Assembly (NCBI GenBank): GCA_045565995.1
Contig: JBJLEF010000002.1
Coordinates: 124,001 to 188,000, forward strand
Direction of reading: 5' to 3'
Length of the DNA: 64,000 nucleotides
Origin: UBA721 sp002705165
GTDB lineage: Bacteria > Planctomycetota > Planctomycetia > Pirellulales > Pirellulaceae
Shown: positions 1-8,476 of the stretch, one piece after another
How the letters are laid out: every line of letters starts with the position of its first letter
How positions within the stretch are numbered: position 1 is the first letter of the stretch
Position numbers and translations under genes: made by a program
Notes under the pieces: model-generated
Told to the model about the DNA's origin: nothing
Databases searched by the model: none
Seen by the model: only the letters and a program-made list of their open reading frames with translations

Positions 1-828
1 CTCCTGCCCTAAGTCAAAAGCCGAAATAACTTCGGGAGACGACAACATTTCAAGAGCTTCAACATATAGCCGTTGAGCTTCTTTAGCTTTCTGAGATTCG
101 CCCAGTACGTTACTGCGGAGATTCAATCGCTCCCGCAAACGCAATCTCGCTCGCATTTGCTCTTCGGCCAGCACCGTTTTGTGAGAAAGACCAGGAATTG
201 CAATTTCGTCGATACCAGGGTTCTCTACGAACAAGGGATCGTGACTTCTTCCTAGTAGTCCTCCAAATTGCCCGGGCCCCGGTTCGAGCGGCACTAGTGC
301 CGGCCCATTTACATAAACAGACGAATACGGAAATTGACCCTCGACAGGCAGATACTTCAAAATCGATCCGATTGCGGGCAGATCGGTGGGACTCGGCGGG
401 GGATTGGAACTTAGCCGAGTATGATAACGTCCGGTAAAAGACAGATAGGCGGCACTGCCATGATCCAGATCTGCATGGGCCATGCTACGAACAATCGTCA
501 ACTTATCAGCAATCGAAGCTAAACCAGCCATATCCTCCGTGAAATGGACACCTGCGAGTGATGTTTGGATTGGTTGAAACAGACTGCGAACATGATCAGG
601 CGCCTCTGGCTTAGGGTCCCACATATCAATTTGACTCTGACCACCATGTGCAAAGATCGTTAGAACGCTTTTGGCTCTACCAAAACCAGCGTAACGTCTT
701 GTTCCTTCAGCAGCTTGCAACTTGGCAAGGGCGGGCCATGCCGCGCCCAACATTGATGTACTCGCCAGACCTATTGCCTGACGTCGATTAATGCGAGGGT
801 TCCGGTGTCGTTCGGTAAAGGAAAGCAT
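1..828 (-). CDS. DUF1501 family protein, N-terminal part (cut by window edge)
   Basis: The minus strand is open from an ATG at 826-828 to position 1, giving 276 codons without a stop, so the gene continues outside the window. The N-terminus has a twin-arginine-like stretch (NRRQAIGLAS, residues about 14-23) followed by a hydrophobic segment, which suggests Tat export. It then reads into the DUF1501 signature IFAHGGQSQIDMWDPKPEA, the counterpart of the usual HGGPSHxDxFDPKP. DUF1501 proteins resemble the sulfatase/alkaline phosphatase fold and are abundant in planctomycetes, usually beside DUF1549/DUF1553 proteins; their biochemical role is not settled. An AGGGG ribosome site precedes the ATG. 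The gene is divergent from the MFS gene, with only 31 bases between the two start codons. Confidence 0.85.
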   Translation of the reverse strand, partial: MLSFTERHRNPRINRRQAIGLASTSMLGAAWPALAKLQAAEGTRRYAGFGRAKSVLTIFAHGGQSQIDMWDPKPEAPDHVRSLFQPIQTSLAGVHFTEDMAGLASIADKLTIVRSMAHADLDHGSAAYLSFTGRYHTRLSSNPPPSPTDLPAIGSILKYLPVEGQFPYSSVYVNGPALVPLEPGPGQFGGLLGRSHDPLFVENPGIDEIAIPGLSHKTVLAEEQMRARLRLRERLNLRSNVLGESQKAKEAQRLYVEALEMLSSPEVISAFDLGQE

Positions 829-831
829 ACC

Positions 832-845
832 CCTGTTATAACAGG
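832..845. promoter_or_regulatory. 14-bp perfect palindrome in a 31-bp divergent intergenic region
   Basis: CCTGTTATAACAGG is its own reverse complement and lies between the start codons of the leftward DUF1501 gene (828) and the rightward MFS gene (860). It carries a TATAAC-like -10 string on both strands and a CAGG that could act in ribosome binding on both. It could be a repressor site, overlapping promoters, or both. The palindrome is directly visible; its function is inference. Confidence 0.4.
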
Positions 846-859
846 AACATCTCCCGACG

Positions 860-2287
860 ATGACTCCAATCTCTCCTTCTGCATCTGCAAAGAAAGCTCT
901 CTTATTTAGTTATGAATCTGCATTTCACCCCGATTCAGGATTTGATTATTCCGATACAATACGAAACTTAATACCAGCATCCTTGCACTCCACAACCAAG
1001 TTGAATTCTCCGGAACTTACTGTCACAGACCGTTCTACACCTCGGGTGCACCGAGGTTGGTGGGTGCTGCTGATTGCATTTTCCACCATCTATTTTTCCA
1101 GCCCCGGCCAATCTCACTCGATAGGCGTATTTCGGGCTGAGATGATCAACTCGATCGGAATCCTCGATACCGATTACATGCTGGCTTATATGTTCGCCAC
1201 AATCTTTAGTGGATTAGCTATCCCCATGGTCGGCCCGTATGTCGACAAATATGGAGCTCGCGTCTTTCTCTCAATGACGTCGGTGTGCCTGGCATTGACT
1301 TGCGTGTTTATGTCACAGGTAGAACATATCACCTCTCTCTACATCGGGCTTTCCCTATTAAGAATATTCGGACAGGGGCTTATGTGCCTGCTCGGTGCCT
1401 GGCTTGTAGGCGAGTGGTTTGAACAACGACGCGGATTTGCGATGGGAATCATTGGGATCGGCGGCGCCTTAAGTGTCGCTACGGTCCCCCTTGGCAATGC
1501 CTGGTTGATCGAAGCTAACGGATGGCAGGACACCTGGCTCACCCACGCCTGGGTATTGGCGATTGCCTTTATTGTCCCACCTCTCCTGCTTGTTAGAAAC
1601 CGACCGGAATCTGAGGGTTTGTTCCCTGACTGCCGCTTCACACCGATTGAAAACGACGCCGACGAGCAAACCGAGTATTCCCCACATATCACCCGTGACA
1701 ACTGGGAACGCAGTGAGGCCATTCGCAACAGCACTTTCTGGAAATTGGTCCTCTGCTGGGCTTCGACCTCTTTGGTTGGCACTGGCATCGTAATCTACCA
1801 AAAGAAAATTTTCCAAGACGTCGGCGTACCTGACAATCAGCCCTATTACATTCTGGCATTACAGGCCTGCGTTGCCATTGGAACGTGCTTAACGGCAGGG
1901 CACTTAACAACCCGCGTGCAGGCACGTTACCTCATGGCTACCGCCATGTTTTTACTTAGTACCTCAATGCTAATCCTGCTGACCATGACAGAGCCCTGGT
2001 TGGCCATTGTCGTTGCTATCCTGTTAGGCACACAGGGAGGCATCATCCGGACTGTGGGCAGTGTCGTATGGGTCAATTATTACGGCCGAAAGAATCAGGG
2101 AGCGATCAGCGGTGCAGCACTCAGCCTTGCCGTTATCGGTTCCGCTTTAGGACCGTTGCCACTGGCTCTGTCCAGTGACTTTCTGGGCTCAACCACTCCG
2201 GCATTGGTCAGCTTCTTCCTATTGCCGCTCGTCGCTGGACTATTGGTTTTGACAGCAAGGCCGCCAAAAAGAACAATAGAAGACTAA
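860..2287 (+). CDS. MFS transporter
   Basis: A 475-residue inner-membrane protein. After a polar, low-complexity N-terminal tail of about 65 residues, the first hydrophobic helix begins at VHRGWWVLLIAFSTIYF, and about a dozen hydrophobic segments follow, as expected of the major facilitator superfamily. The order VGPYVDKYGARVFLSM is the loop 2-3 motif of this superfamily (GxxxDRxGxR type). The general look is that of the oxalate/formate antiporter and monocarboxylate-porter branch, so an organic anion is a plausible substrate, but specificity cannot be read from sequence. The ATG at 860 has AGGAA about 11 bases upstream. The long tail before the first helix makes a later non-ATG start possible. 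Confidence 0.85.
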   Translation: MTPISPSASAKKALLFSYESAFHPDSGFDYSDTIRNLIPASLHSTTKLNSPELTVTDRSTPRVHRGWWVLLIAFSTIYFSSPGQSHSIGVFRAEMINSIGILDTDYMLAYMFATIFSGLAIPMVGPYVDKYGARVFLSMTSVCLALTCVFMSQVEHITSLYIGLSLLRIFGQGLMCLLGAWLVGEWFEQRRGFAMGIIGIGGALSVATVPLGNAWLIEANGWQDTWLTHAWVLAIAFIVPPLLLVRNRPESEGLFPDCRFTPIENDADEQTEYSPHITRDNWERSEAIRNSTFWKLVLCWASTSLVGTGIVIYQKKIFQDVGVPDNQPYYILALQACVAIGTCLTAGHLTTRVQARYLMATAMFLLSTSMLILLTMTEPWLAIVVAILLGTQGGIIRTVGSVVWVNYYGRKNQGAISGAALSLAVIGSALGPLPLALSSDFLGSTTPALVSFFLLPLVAGLLVLTARPPKRTIED

Positions 2288-2373
2288 CCGCTGTCACCCG
2301 CATTCGGCCACGTAAACCGGACAGGATGCGGTGAGGCGTTTTTTTCGAATCGCGTGATGGAAAGCCAATCAAC

Positions 2374-2733
2374 ATGTCTGCCGAGCCTACCTTGAGTTGC
2401 CCTCATTGCAACCAGCCAATGCAATACATAGCCGAACTTGCTGGACAGGATGCAGTCTGTCCAACATGCGGAAACATCTTCAATATACCTAAGGTTGAAC
2501 AAGCAGTGATGGCAACGAGCTCCACTGTTGTTCACGACCCACCGGTATCAGCAACAAGTCCATTCGGCGACGGAAACACACATTTCAAGCCATTACCACC
2601 TCAATATGCACACCTGAAGAAAGATGCGAAGGGCGTCCATACCACGAAGATTTTCTGGTTGTGTTTGCTGGCGATCGGGCCAACCCTCTTATGGCTTGGC
2701 TATATCATTTTATCGGCGTTCTTTAGAGGTTAG
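2374..2733 (+). CDS. Zinc-ribbon membrane protein, function unknown
   Basis: A 119-residue protein with two CxxC knuckles (C9/C12 and C29/C32) that form a classic zinc ribbon, a Pro/Ser/Thr-rich linker, and one hydrophobic segment near the C-terminus (about residues 93-115). Planctomycete genomes carry many short proteins of this layout, an N-terminal zinc ribbon with one or more membrane helices; no function is assigned to them. GGAAAG lies upstream of the ATG. Its stop codon overlaps by four bases the stop of the convergent symporter gene. Confidence 0.7.
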   Translation: MSAEPTLSCPHCNQPMQYIAELAGQDAVCPTCGNIFNIPKVEQAVMATSSTVVHDPPVSATSPFGDGNTHFKPLPPQYAHLKKDAKGVHTTKIFWLCLLAIGPTLLWLGYIILSAFFRG

Positions 2734-4511
2734 TGGTCAACTGAGCCACCAGCTCCGCTCGGGATATGGATTTCTTCCACCATTTGCTGTACTTCCAGTG
2801 GCGGAGCCGGACTAAATATATTCACCGTGAAGGAAACTGTAAAATTGATCAACATGCCGAGTGTTCCAATTCCTTCCGGCGAAATCCCTAAAAGGTAGTC
2901 TGCCGAGTCGCCTCCAAGAAATTGAAAGTAAATAATGTAGCCCAGCGTAAAGCTAATCCCACTGATCATCCCAGCGATCGCGCCCTCTCGACTCATACGT
3001 TTTGAGAAAATACCAATCAACAGAGTTGGGAAAAATGATGACGCGGCCAAACCGAATGCAAACGCAACGGTCTTCGCAATAAATGCTGACGGCGGATTAA
3101 TACCAAAGTAGGCAGCAACAGCAAGGGAAACAAACGAAGCAATACGAGCCCAACTAACTTCTTCTTTATCCGTTAGCTCAGGTTTTAGGATTTTCTTTAG
3201 CAGGTCATGGGAAATCGAAGTGGACAGCACCAGCAACAAGCCGGCCGCTGTCGAAAGTGCGGCGGCAATACATCCAGCCATCAGCAAGGCAATTGCCCAC
3301 GGCGGTACATCGGACATATAAGGGTTCGCCATGACCATAATATCCGCTCCAAAAACCAACTCGTTGGGATCGGTCATTGCCTGACTGTCATTTTCGAGTG
3401 CTGCCTGTTTTGCCTCCTCCGAAGGCGCTATTACCAGTTCACCGTCTGATGTGCGGTAAGCCAGCGGACCTGTGTATTGAATCATCCCGTCACCGTTTTT
3501 ATCCTCAAAGGTCATTTGCCCGCTATCTTCGAAGCGGGCAAACCAGTCCGGAGCCTCGGAATATTGGATCCCATTGAGCTGGGTAATCAGGTTCACGCGG
3601 GAAAAGGCTCCGATTGTCGGGGCGGTCAAATAAATTACGGCAATGAATGCCAACGTCCAGCACGCAGATTTGCGAACCGCTTTCACATTCTTGACTGTAA
3701 AAAATCTTACAATCACGTGCGGCAAACCTGCTGTACCGCACATTAATGCTGTGGTGATACAAAACATATCCACCATGGTCATGCTACCATCGGTATATTT
3801 TGCAAATCCGAGTTCCTGATTAATATTGTTTAGCTTCTCAAGAAACGGTACTGGATCGCCATCAGCGATATACTCTCCGATAAATCCAACCTGAGGAATG
3901 AAGTTGCCGGTCAGCGCGATCGCGATATAAAACGCGGGAATCGTATAAGCGAATGCCATGACGCAATACTGAGCAACTTGGGTATAAGTAATACCTTTCA
4001 TGCCCCCCAGACCAGCGTAAAAAAACACGATCAATGCACCAACGATTACACCTGACGAAATTTCAATACTAAACAACTGCGAGAAAACCACACCAACGCC
4101 TCGCATTTGCCCCATGATGTAGGTCATACAGATAAAGACGGCACAAAGAACTGCGACAAACCGTGCGAATTTTGAATAATATCGATCGCCGATAAAATCC
4201 GGAACGGTCGCTTTACCAAACTTGCGTAGATAGGGAACCATCAAGATCGTGAGCAGTACGAAGCCACCAGTCCAGCCCATAAGAAATCTTGACCCAGCAT
4301 AACCACCAAGTGCCAATGCTCCGGCCATGGAAATAAACGTCGCTGCAGACATCCAGTCGGCGGCGGTAGCCATCCCGTTGGCAAGCGGAGAGACACCTCC
4401 ACCAGCGGTGTAATATTCCTTCGTCGAACTAGCCCGAGACTTAAATGCAATCCCGATATACAACGCAAACGAGACGCCAATAAAGATGTAATTAAGAGTG
4501 TCCTGGTCCAT
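2730..4511 (-). CDS. Sodium:solute symporter family protein (acetate permease ActP-like)
   Basis: A 593-residue polytopic membrane protein of the SSS family. It opens with a helix, then the segment KEYYTAGGGVSPLANGMA and AADWMSAATFISMAGA, the conserved region of ActP/VC2705-type symporters in which the xAGxxxxxxxNGxAxAADxMSAASF pattern contributes to sodium and substrate binding. Two hydrophilic insertions (about residues 205-245 and 325-395) lie between helices. It is probably a monocarboxylate transporter driven by Na+. The gene just upstream encodes the small DUF4212 protein that typically accompanies this subfamily, so the two are expected to form one transport system. The specific substrate cannot be told. 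Confidence 0.9.
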   Translation of the reverse strand: MDQDTLNYIFIGVSFALYIGIAFKSRASSTKEYYTAGGGVSPLANGMATAADWMSAATFISMAGALALGGYAGSRFLMGWTGGFVLLTILMVPYLRKFGKATVPDFIGDRYYSKFARFVAVLCAVFICMTYIMGQMRGVGVVFSQLFSIEISSGVIVGALIVFFYAGLGGMKGITYTQVAQYCVMAFAYTIPAFYIAIALTGNFIPQVGFIGEYIADGDPVPFLEKLNNINQELGFAKYTDGSMTMVDMFCITTALMCGTAGLPHVIVRFFTVKNVKAVRKSACWTLAFIAVIYLTAPTIGAFSRVNLITQLNGIQYSEAPDWFARFEDSGQMTFEDKNGDGMIQYTGPLAYRTSDGELVIAPSEEAKQAALENDSQAMTDPNELVFGADIMVMANPYMSDVPPWAIALLMAGCIAAALSTAAGLLLVLSTSISHDLLKKILKPELTDKEEVSWARIASFVSLAVAAYFGINPPSAFIAKTVAFAFGLAASSFFPTLLIGIFSKRMSREGAIAGMISGISFTLGYIIYFQFLGGDSADYLLGISPEGIGTLGMLINFTVSFTVNIFSPAPPLEVQQMVEEIHIPSGAGGSVDH

Positions 4512-4522
4512 ATTCCTGCCCC

Positions 4523-4786
4523 TTATTCCTCGTCATATCCGTGTTTGTTATCTAACCGACGCATGCAAACAGCATAGACAACGAGCAACAGAACAAAGCA
4601 AATGATCGATCCTTGCTGCGCCATCCAAAACCCAAATGGAACACTACCAATAGATGGCATATTTCCATCCATCCAGGAACGCAGCAAAATACTACAACCA
4701 AAGCTAACGAAAGCCCAGACACTGAGAAGAATCAGTGTCAGCTTAAGGCAGGCGATCCGATGGGATCGAGCAGTTGGTTCTTCCAT
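4523..4786 (-). CDS. DUF4212 symporter small subunit
   Basis: An 87-residue protein with two hydrophobic helices (about residues 14-33 and 53-73) separated by the conserved FGFWMAQQGSIICFVLLLVVY stretch (given here as a 21-residue region beginning at residue 52, key residues FGxWxxQQG). This is the DUF4212 / sodium:solute symporter small subunit signature, which is nearly always encoded directly before a VC2705-type large symporter, as here with an 11-base gap. It is presumed to associate with or regulate the large subunit in the membrane. Confidence 0.85.
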   Translation of the reverse strand: MEEPTARSHRIACLKLTLILLSVWAFVSFGCSILLRSWMDGNMPSIGSVPFGFWMAQQGSIICFVLLLVVYAVCMRRLDNKHGYDEE

Positions 4787-4869
4787 AACCGATATCTTTC
4801 AATTGAATGATGAAAGGGATTAACAACGTTAAAGAATAAGAGGTATCGCAATACTAACGCAAGTGCGTT

Positions 4870-5049
4870 CTAAGAATCGCCTGACGGATCATCGACGCGT
4901 GTTTCAAAGTCTTTATAGCGGATATCATGCAGTCGCTGCTTACGATCACGCAATTGCCGTCGCCGATGCTTAAACATAAAGTGTTGAAGAACCAGCAATA
5001 GAAAAATCAAAAAAACAATAACAGCTCCGCCGAGCAGTGTTTCCCCCAC
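4870..5049 (-). CDS. Small single-pass membrane protein (59 residues), unknown
   Basis: A GTG codon at 5047-5049 opens a 59-residue frame ending at a TAG at 4870-4872. It encodes a hydrophobic helix (about residues 8-21, GAVIVFLIFLLLVL), followed by a strongly basic stretch (KHRRRQLRDRKQR, about residues 27-39) and an acidic tail. A GAGAGG Shine-Dalgarno-like sequence sits eight bases before the GTG, and the frame starts 16 bases after the stop of the SDR gene, so co-transcription is likely. The positive-inside rule would place the basic tail in the cytoplasm. I know no family for it. It could still be a chance frame, but the helix plus basic tail plus ribosome site argue for a real gene. Confidence 0.5.
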   Translation of the reverse strand: MGETLLGGAVIVFLIFLLLVLQHFMFKHRRRQLRDRKQRLHDIRYKDFETRVDDPSGDS

Positions 5050-5065
5050 ACTCCGTCCCTCTCAA

Positions 5066-5905
5066 TCAACCAGCCCATGTTTGCAAGCCGCCATCAACAC
5101 GCAACACCTGCCCACTTACAAATCGTCCGGCCGGACCGCAAAGAAACCCCACCACAGATGCCACTTCGTCCGGCCGACCAAACCGTTCCAGCGTTCCGTC
5201 TTCGGTCAACCTTGGTTCATTTTCAGCCACCTGATGAATCCGCACAAAACGCTCCGTCACAGTTGGACCTGGAGCGATACAATTGACTCTTACATTATCA
5301 GGCCGAACCTGTGCCGCCAAACAGCGGGTGTATTGATGCACTGCAGCCTTGGCAATGGAATAAGTTGACCCATCCGTTCGGCCATACATCGCTCCGACAC
5401 TACCCACGGTCAAGACAACACCATCTTTACGAGCAATCATTTCAGGGACAACTTCCCTGCAGGCCAGCACGGTCCCTAACAGATTACGATCCATGACACT
5501 TTGAAAATCTTGCAAACCAATGTTTAAGCAGTCATCTGAATCTGGAGCTCCACCGCGTGTACCAAAGCCAGTTCCCTGAGCGCCGATATCACCCCCGGCA
5601 CAGGTCACTAGAATATCGATCTGCCCCCATTGCTCCCGAATCTCGTTAGCCACTCGTTGAATCTCTAACTCTTGAGTCACATCGCCCCACACGCCAAGGC
5701 AATCACCTTCAAATTGGTCGGCAAGATCATCCGCCAATTGCTGCATCGTATCACCTTCCCCAAAGGTCTGCGGACTGTTCTCACGGGTACCATGTACAGC
5801 AACACGTGCTCCCATTTGACCTAATTCTTCAGCCATCACCCGGCCTAAGCCTCGCGACGATCCCGTAATCCAGGCAACCTTACCTTGAAGTGGTAAATCT
5901 GACAT
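5066..5905 (-). CDS. SDR family oxidoreductase
   Basis: A 279-residue classical short-chain dehydrogenase. The Rossmann nucleotide-binding motif is WITGSSRGLGRVMAEEL near residue 13, the catalytic serine lies in VGSVGAMYG, and the YxxxK pair is in STYSIAKAAVHQY. The C-terminus ends in FVSGQVLRVDGG, the usual SDR sheet and substrate-loop end. An additional segment around residues 42-80 is longer than in FabG. The substrate is unknown; related planctomycete proteins are annotated only as SDR oxidoreductases. AAGGA lies upstream of the ATG at 5905. The 59-residue membrane protein follows immediately. Confidence 0.88.
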   Translation of the reverse strand: MSDLPLQGKVAWITGSSRGLGRVMAEELGQMGARVAVHGTRENSPQTFGEGDTMQQLADDLADQFEGDCLGVWGDVTQELEIQRVANEIREQWGQIDILVTCAGGDIGAQGTGFGTRGGAPDSDDCLNIGLQDFQSVMDRNLLGTVLACREVVPEMIARKDGVVLTVGSVGAMYGRTDGSTYSIAKAAVHQYTRCLAAQVRPDNVRVNCIAPGPTVTERFVRIHQVAENEPRLTEDGTLERFGRPDEVASVVGFLCGPAGRFVSGQVLRVDGGLQTWAG

Positions 5906-5961
5906 TGCGTATCCTTACCTCGTTAATTCCCTCTGCTTCCAATGACGCGACGACTCGATCA

Positions 5962-6516
5962 CTATTCAAGAATAGCATTCAGCCCAAGCACCAAATTCTC
6001 GACAGCGTTCTCATCCATCTCGCCTTCCCCAAAGGCGTAGTTACTTTTTACCTGCAAGCCTTTCCACATCAACACCGTATTTTCCGCTTTCGGCGACAGC
6101 TTAATTTCTTGAGGACCATCGACTCCGTCAAAAACGGTCAATGGCAAAGTCCTCAGCCGATGCTTCACGGCAAGCGCAGCTAATTCCTCCTCAAACTTCG
6201 CCGGCTCATCGGTTATATAAACAACAAAACAACGCAGTTGCTTTGCGGAATTCTCATAAAGTTTGCCCTGCAACTTCTTGGCCAAACTGACCAAGCTATC
6301 ATCCAGTTTGCGCGTAAAAATCGCAACCACCGGACGACTACCGTAAACTCAGCGATAACACAGGGTTTTGCCTTTTGACAACCCTGAGGAACAGTCTTTG
6401 ACGTCAAACGCATCAACATAATCGCCAACCTGCAAGCCCGACTTCACTTCCGCCTGAGCCACTGCTGCCATCCAAGCCATCAGCGTCAGACTTAGTATTT
6501 TCGTTCTACCAGACAC
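5962..6516 (-). CDS. Exported thioredoxin-like protein with in-frame TGA (candidate selenoprotein, CxxU)
   Basis: Two minus-strand frames (6516-6352 and 6348-5962) are the same reading frame separated only by TGA at 6349-6351. Read through, they give a 184-residue protein: a signal peptide (MSGRTKILSL...AVAQA), then GLQVGDYVDAFDVKDC, GKTLCYR, the TGA, VYGSRPVVAIFTRKLDD, and an alpha/beta C-terminal half. As I remember planctomycete relatives, this site reads CYRC, so the TGA replaces the second Cys of a CxxC redox pair, giving Cys53-Tyr-Arg-Sec56. The coding quality is undiminished after the TGA. The GTG start at 6516 has GGAGG eight bases upstream; ATGs at 6522 and 6540 are alternatives. The rival explanation is a nonsense mutation or a sequencing error. 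No Sec machinery genes are in the window. Confidence 0.65.
6303..6333 (-). other. Possible SECIS-like stem-loop downstream of the in-frame TGA
   Basis: On the mRNA strand, starting 16 nt after the TGA, CCGGU and UUGCG (separated by a GG bulge) pair with CGCAA and ACUGG, leaving a nine-base apical loop that begins 28 nt after the TGA. That distance fits bacterial SECIS elements, but the loop starts with AU and lacks the G usually found in the first two loop positions. The pairing is visible; a SECIS function is speculative. Confidence 0.25.
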
Positions 6517-6633
6517 TACCATCACCTCCCAAAATATCATTCAACTGCCCAAGTACACCGTACTTGTTCTCCTCTGTTTTTAATATAATCAATTCTAGGA
6601 AATCAATCATCACGAACCATTCAGAGTTTTGCT

Positions 6634-7215
6634 ATGTCCAAAGTCTTAACGTTACTGATGTTGCTCACGCTGCTCATGATTGGGTGTAACAATCCGTCTA
6701 ATTCTCTTGAAACTCCGACCGTCGAAGATTCCGACACCGATGCATTATTCCGAATGGGTGACTGGGCTACGGTTCAGGAATTCATTAAGACCAATGAAGG
6801 CAAAGTCGTCGTCGTCGACATCTGGTCGACCTATTGCGCACCCTGCATGAAAGAATTCCCACGACTTATCGGGCTGCAGGAAAAATATAGCGACGAAATT
6901 GCATGTGCATCCTTCAATATCAATTACGCCGGATTACCGGACCAAACGCCGGAAACCGACATCGAATTTATCGAACCCTTTCTGAAACGACATGGCCATT
7001 CGGTCGACCATATTATTTCGACGGTCAACGACGAAGAGATTTACGCAGAACTGGAAATCTATGCTATCCCGGCTGTGCTAATCTACGACAAGGACGGCAA
7101 ACTTACCAATAAGGTTCTCGAAGAGAACGCTTACGAATCCACTATCTACCCGCGTGTGGCTGAAATGCTCGGGCAATCCCAAGTCACCGGAGAATCTGAT
7201 GCACAACAAAATTAA
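6634..7215 (+). CDS. TlpA-like thioredoxin-fold lipoprotein
   Basis: A 193-residue protein with a lipoprotein signal peptide (MSKVLTLLMLLTLLMIGC, lipobox cysteine at 18) and a thioredoxin fold whose active site is WSTYCAPC (C68 and C71). The cis-proline region is IYAIPAVLIYDKDGKL. It should be anchored to a membrane facing the periplasm or paryphoplasm and act as a thiol-disulfide reductase or oxidase, for example in cytochrome c maturation or protein folding. Its 3' end overlaps the start of the Gfo/Idh/MocA gene by 17 bases, which suggests translational coupling and links it to the catabolic cluster downstream. Confidence 0.85.
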   Translation: MSKVLTLLMLLTLLMIGCNNPSNSLETPTVEDSDTDALFRMGDWATVQEFIKTNEGKVVVVDIWSTYCAPCMKEFPRLIGLQEKYSDEIACASFNINYAGLPDQTPETDIEFIEPFLKRHGHSVDHIISTVNDEEIYAELEIYAIPAVLIYDKDGKLTNKVLEENAYESTIYPRVAEMLGQSQVTGESDAQQN

Positions 7216-8473
7216 TCGTCGAACATTTACTAAGCAATCCGCCATCTTTTCAGCACCGCTCATCCTACCGGTTTCCGCCAAAGGAGCCAACGAACGCCTT
7301 AATATTGGCGTTGTGGGAGTCGGAGGGAAGGGAGGTCACAATCTAGCGCAGGTTGGCGGTGAAAACATAGTGGCTGTCTGCGATGTCGATCGCAATCGTT
7401 TGGCGGGGGCCAAAAATCAACATCCAAAAGCCGTTGAGTATACCGATTATCGAAAACTGATCGAACGCAATGACATCGATGCTGTGATCATCTCCGTCCC
7501 AGACCATAACCATGCACCAGCCACTCTCCGGGCACTCCGCAGCGGGAAACATGTTTATTGCGAAAAGCCACTGACACACACAGTGGAAGAAGCCCGGCTC
7601 GTAGCAGCCGAAACCAAAAAGCGAAAGTTGGCTACACAAATGGGAACTCAAAACCACGAGGCCCCCGGCTATCTTCGTTTGGTGGAAATGCTTGAAACGA
7701 AAGCGGTTGGACAAGTTCGAGAAGCTCACATCATCACCGACCGTCCTGGTCAGTGGTGGCCTCAGGGTATCAATGCCCCTACCGGCAAACACGATATCCC
7801 GGCACATCTGGATTGGGACCTCTGGCTTGGCCCCGCCAAACCGCGGCCATACAACCCCGCCTACGCTCCGTTTAAGTGGCGGGGCTTTTGGGACTTTGGG
7901 TGCGGCGCGATTGGTGATATGGCCATCCATCTAATGGATCCAAGTTTCTGGGGACTCAAACTACGAGGCAAAGTCAAAGTCACCTCAGAAGGCCCTGAAG
8001 TAAACAGGGATAGTGCTCCGACATGGATGATTACGAAGTTCGAGTTTGGTCAACGTGGTGATTTCGCTCCGGTCAATGTGTACTGGTATGAAGGGACCGC
8101 TCGACCTAAAGATCCGCAAACTGCAGAACAACTACCCATGAACGGCTCACTATTCATTGGAGACACTGGCCGCATCGCTTGTGCTCATGGTTCAGACCCG
8201 AACATCATCGATGGTACCGGAAAAGCTCCCGCTCCCTACCTACCGGACTCCCCGGGGCATCATGCTCAGTGGATTCAGGCCTGCAAAACCGGCAGTCGAA
8301 CCGGTTCCAATTTTGAATATGCCGGTCCCTTCACAGAGTTAGTCCTGTTGGGCAACGTAGCATACCGAGTCGGAGAAACAATTGAATATGATCCTGAAAA
8401 AGGAAAAGTCACGAACCTTGATGACGCTAACACGCTGCTAAGAAAAGATTATCGAAAAGGGTGGGAAATCTGA
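7199..8473 (+). CDS. Gfo/Idh/MocA family oxidoreductase (Tat-like exported type)
   Basis: A 424-residue NAD(P)-dependent oxidoreductase. The N-terminus MHNKINRRTFTKQSAIF is twin-arginine-like. The Rossmann motif is IGVVGVGGKGGHN (about residues 36-48), and the conserved EKP lysine motif is in VYCEKPLTHTVEEA. The middle region (WDLWLGPAKPRPYNPAYAP, WGFWDFGCGAIGDMA variant) is typical of the planctomycete secreted Gfo/Idh/MocA group believed to act on sugars. I chose the ATG at 7199 rather than one 45 bases upstream because the Tat-like signal starts there. Only three bases separate it from the DUF1549/DUF1553 gene, so they form an operon. Confidence 0.9.
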   Translation: MHNKINRRTFTKQSAIFSAPLILPVSAKGANERLNIGVVGVGGKGGHNLAQVGGENIVAVCDVDRNRLAGAKNQHPKAVEYTDYRKLIERNDIDAVIISVPDHNHAPATLRALRSGKHVYCEKPLTHTVEEARLVAAETKKRKLATQMGTQNHEAPGYLRLVEMLETKAVGQVREAHIITDRPGQWWPQGINAPTGKHDIPAHLDWDLWLGPAKPRPYNPAYAPFKWRGFWDFGCGAIGDMAIHLMDPSFWGLKLRGKVKVTSEGPEVNRDSAPTWMITKFEFGQRGDFAPVNVYWYEGTARPKDPQTAEQLPMNGSLFIGDTGRIACAHGSDPNIIDGTGKAPAPYLPDSPGHHAQWIQACKTGSRTGSNFEYAGPFTELVLLGNVAYRVGETIEYDPEKGKVTNLDDANTLLRKDYRKGWEI

Positions 8474-8476
8474 CAC

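Noticed and set aside
6317..6342. Alternative GUAGUC/GGUUGC hairpin just after the TGA as SECIS
   Set aside because: Six mostly G-U and A-U pairs, with the loop beginning about 14 nt after the TGA, closer than usual for bacterial SECIS; weaker than the bulged stem at 6303-6333.
7343..7930. 195-residue minus-strand frame opposite the Gfo/Idh/MocA gene
   Set aside because: It is the antisense shadow of a well-recognised gene and shows no family motif or ribosome site.
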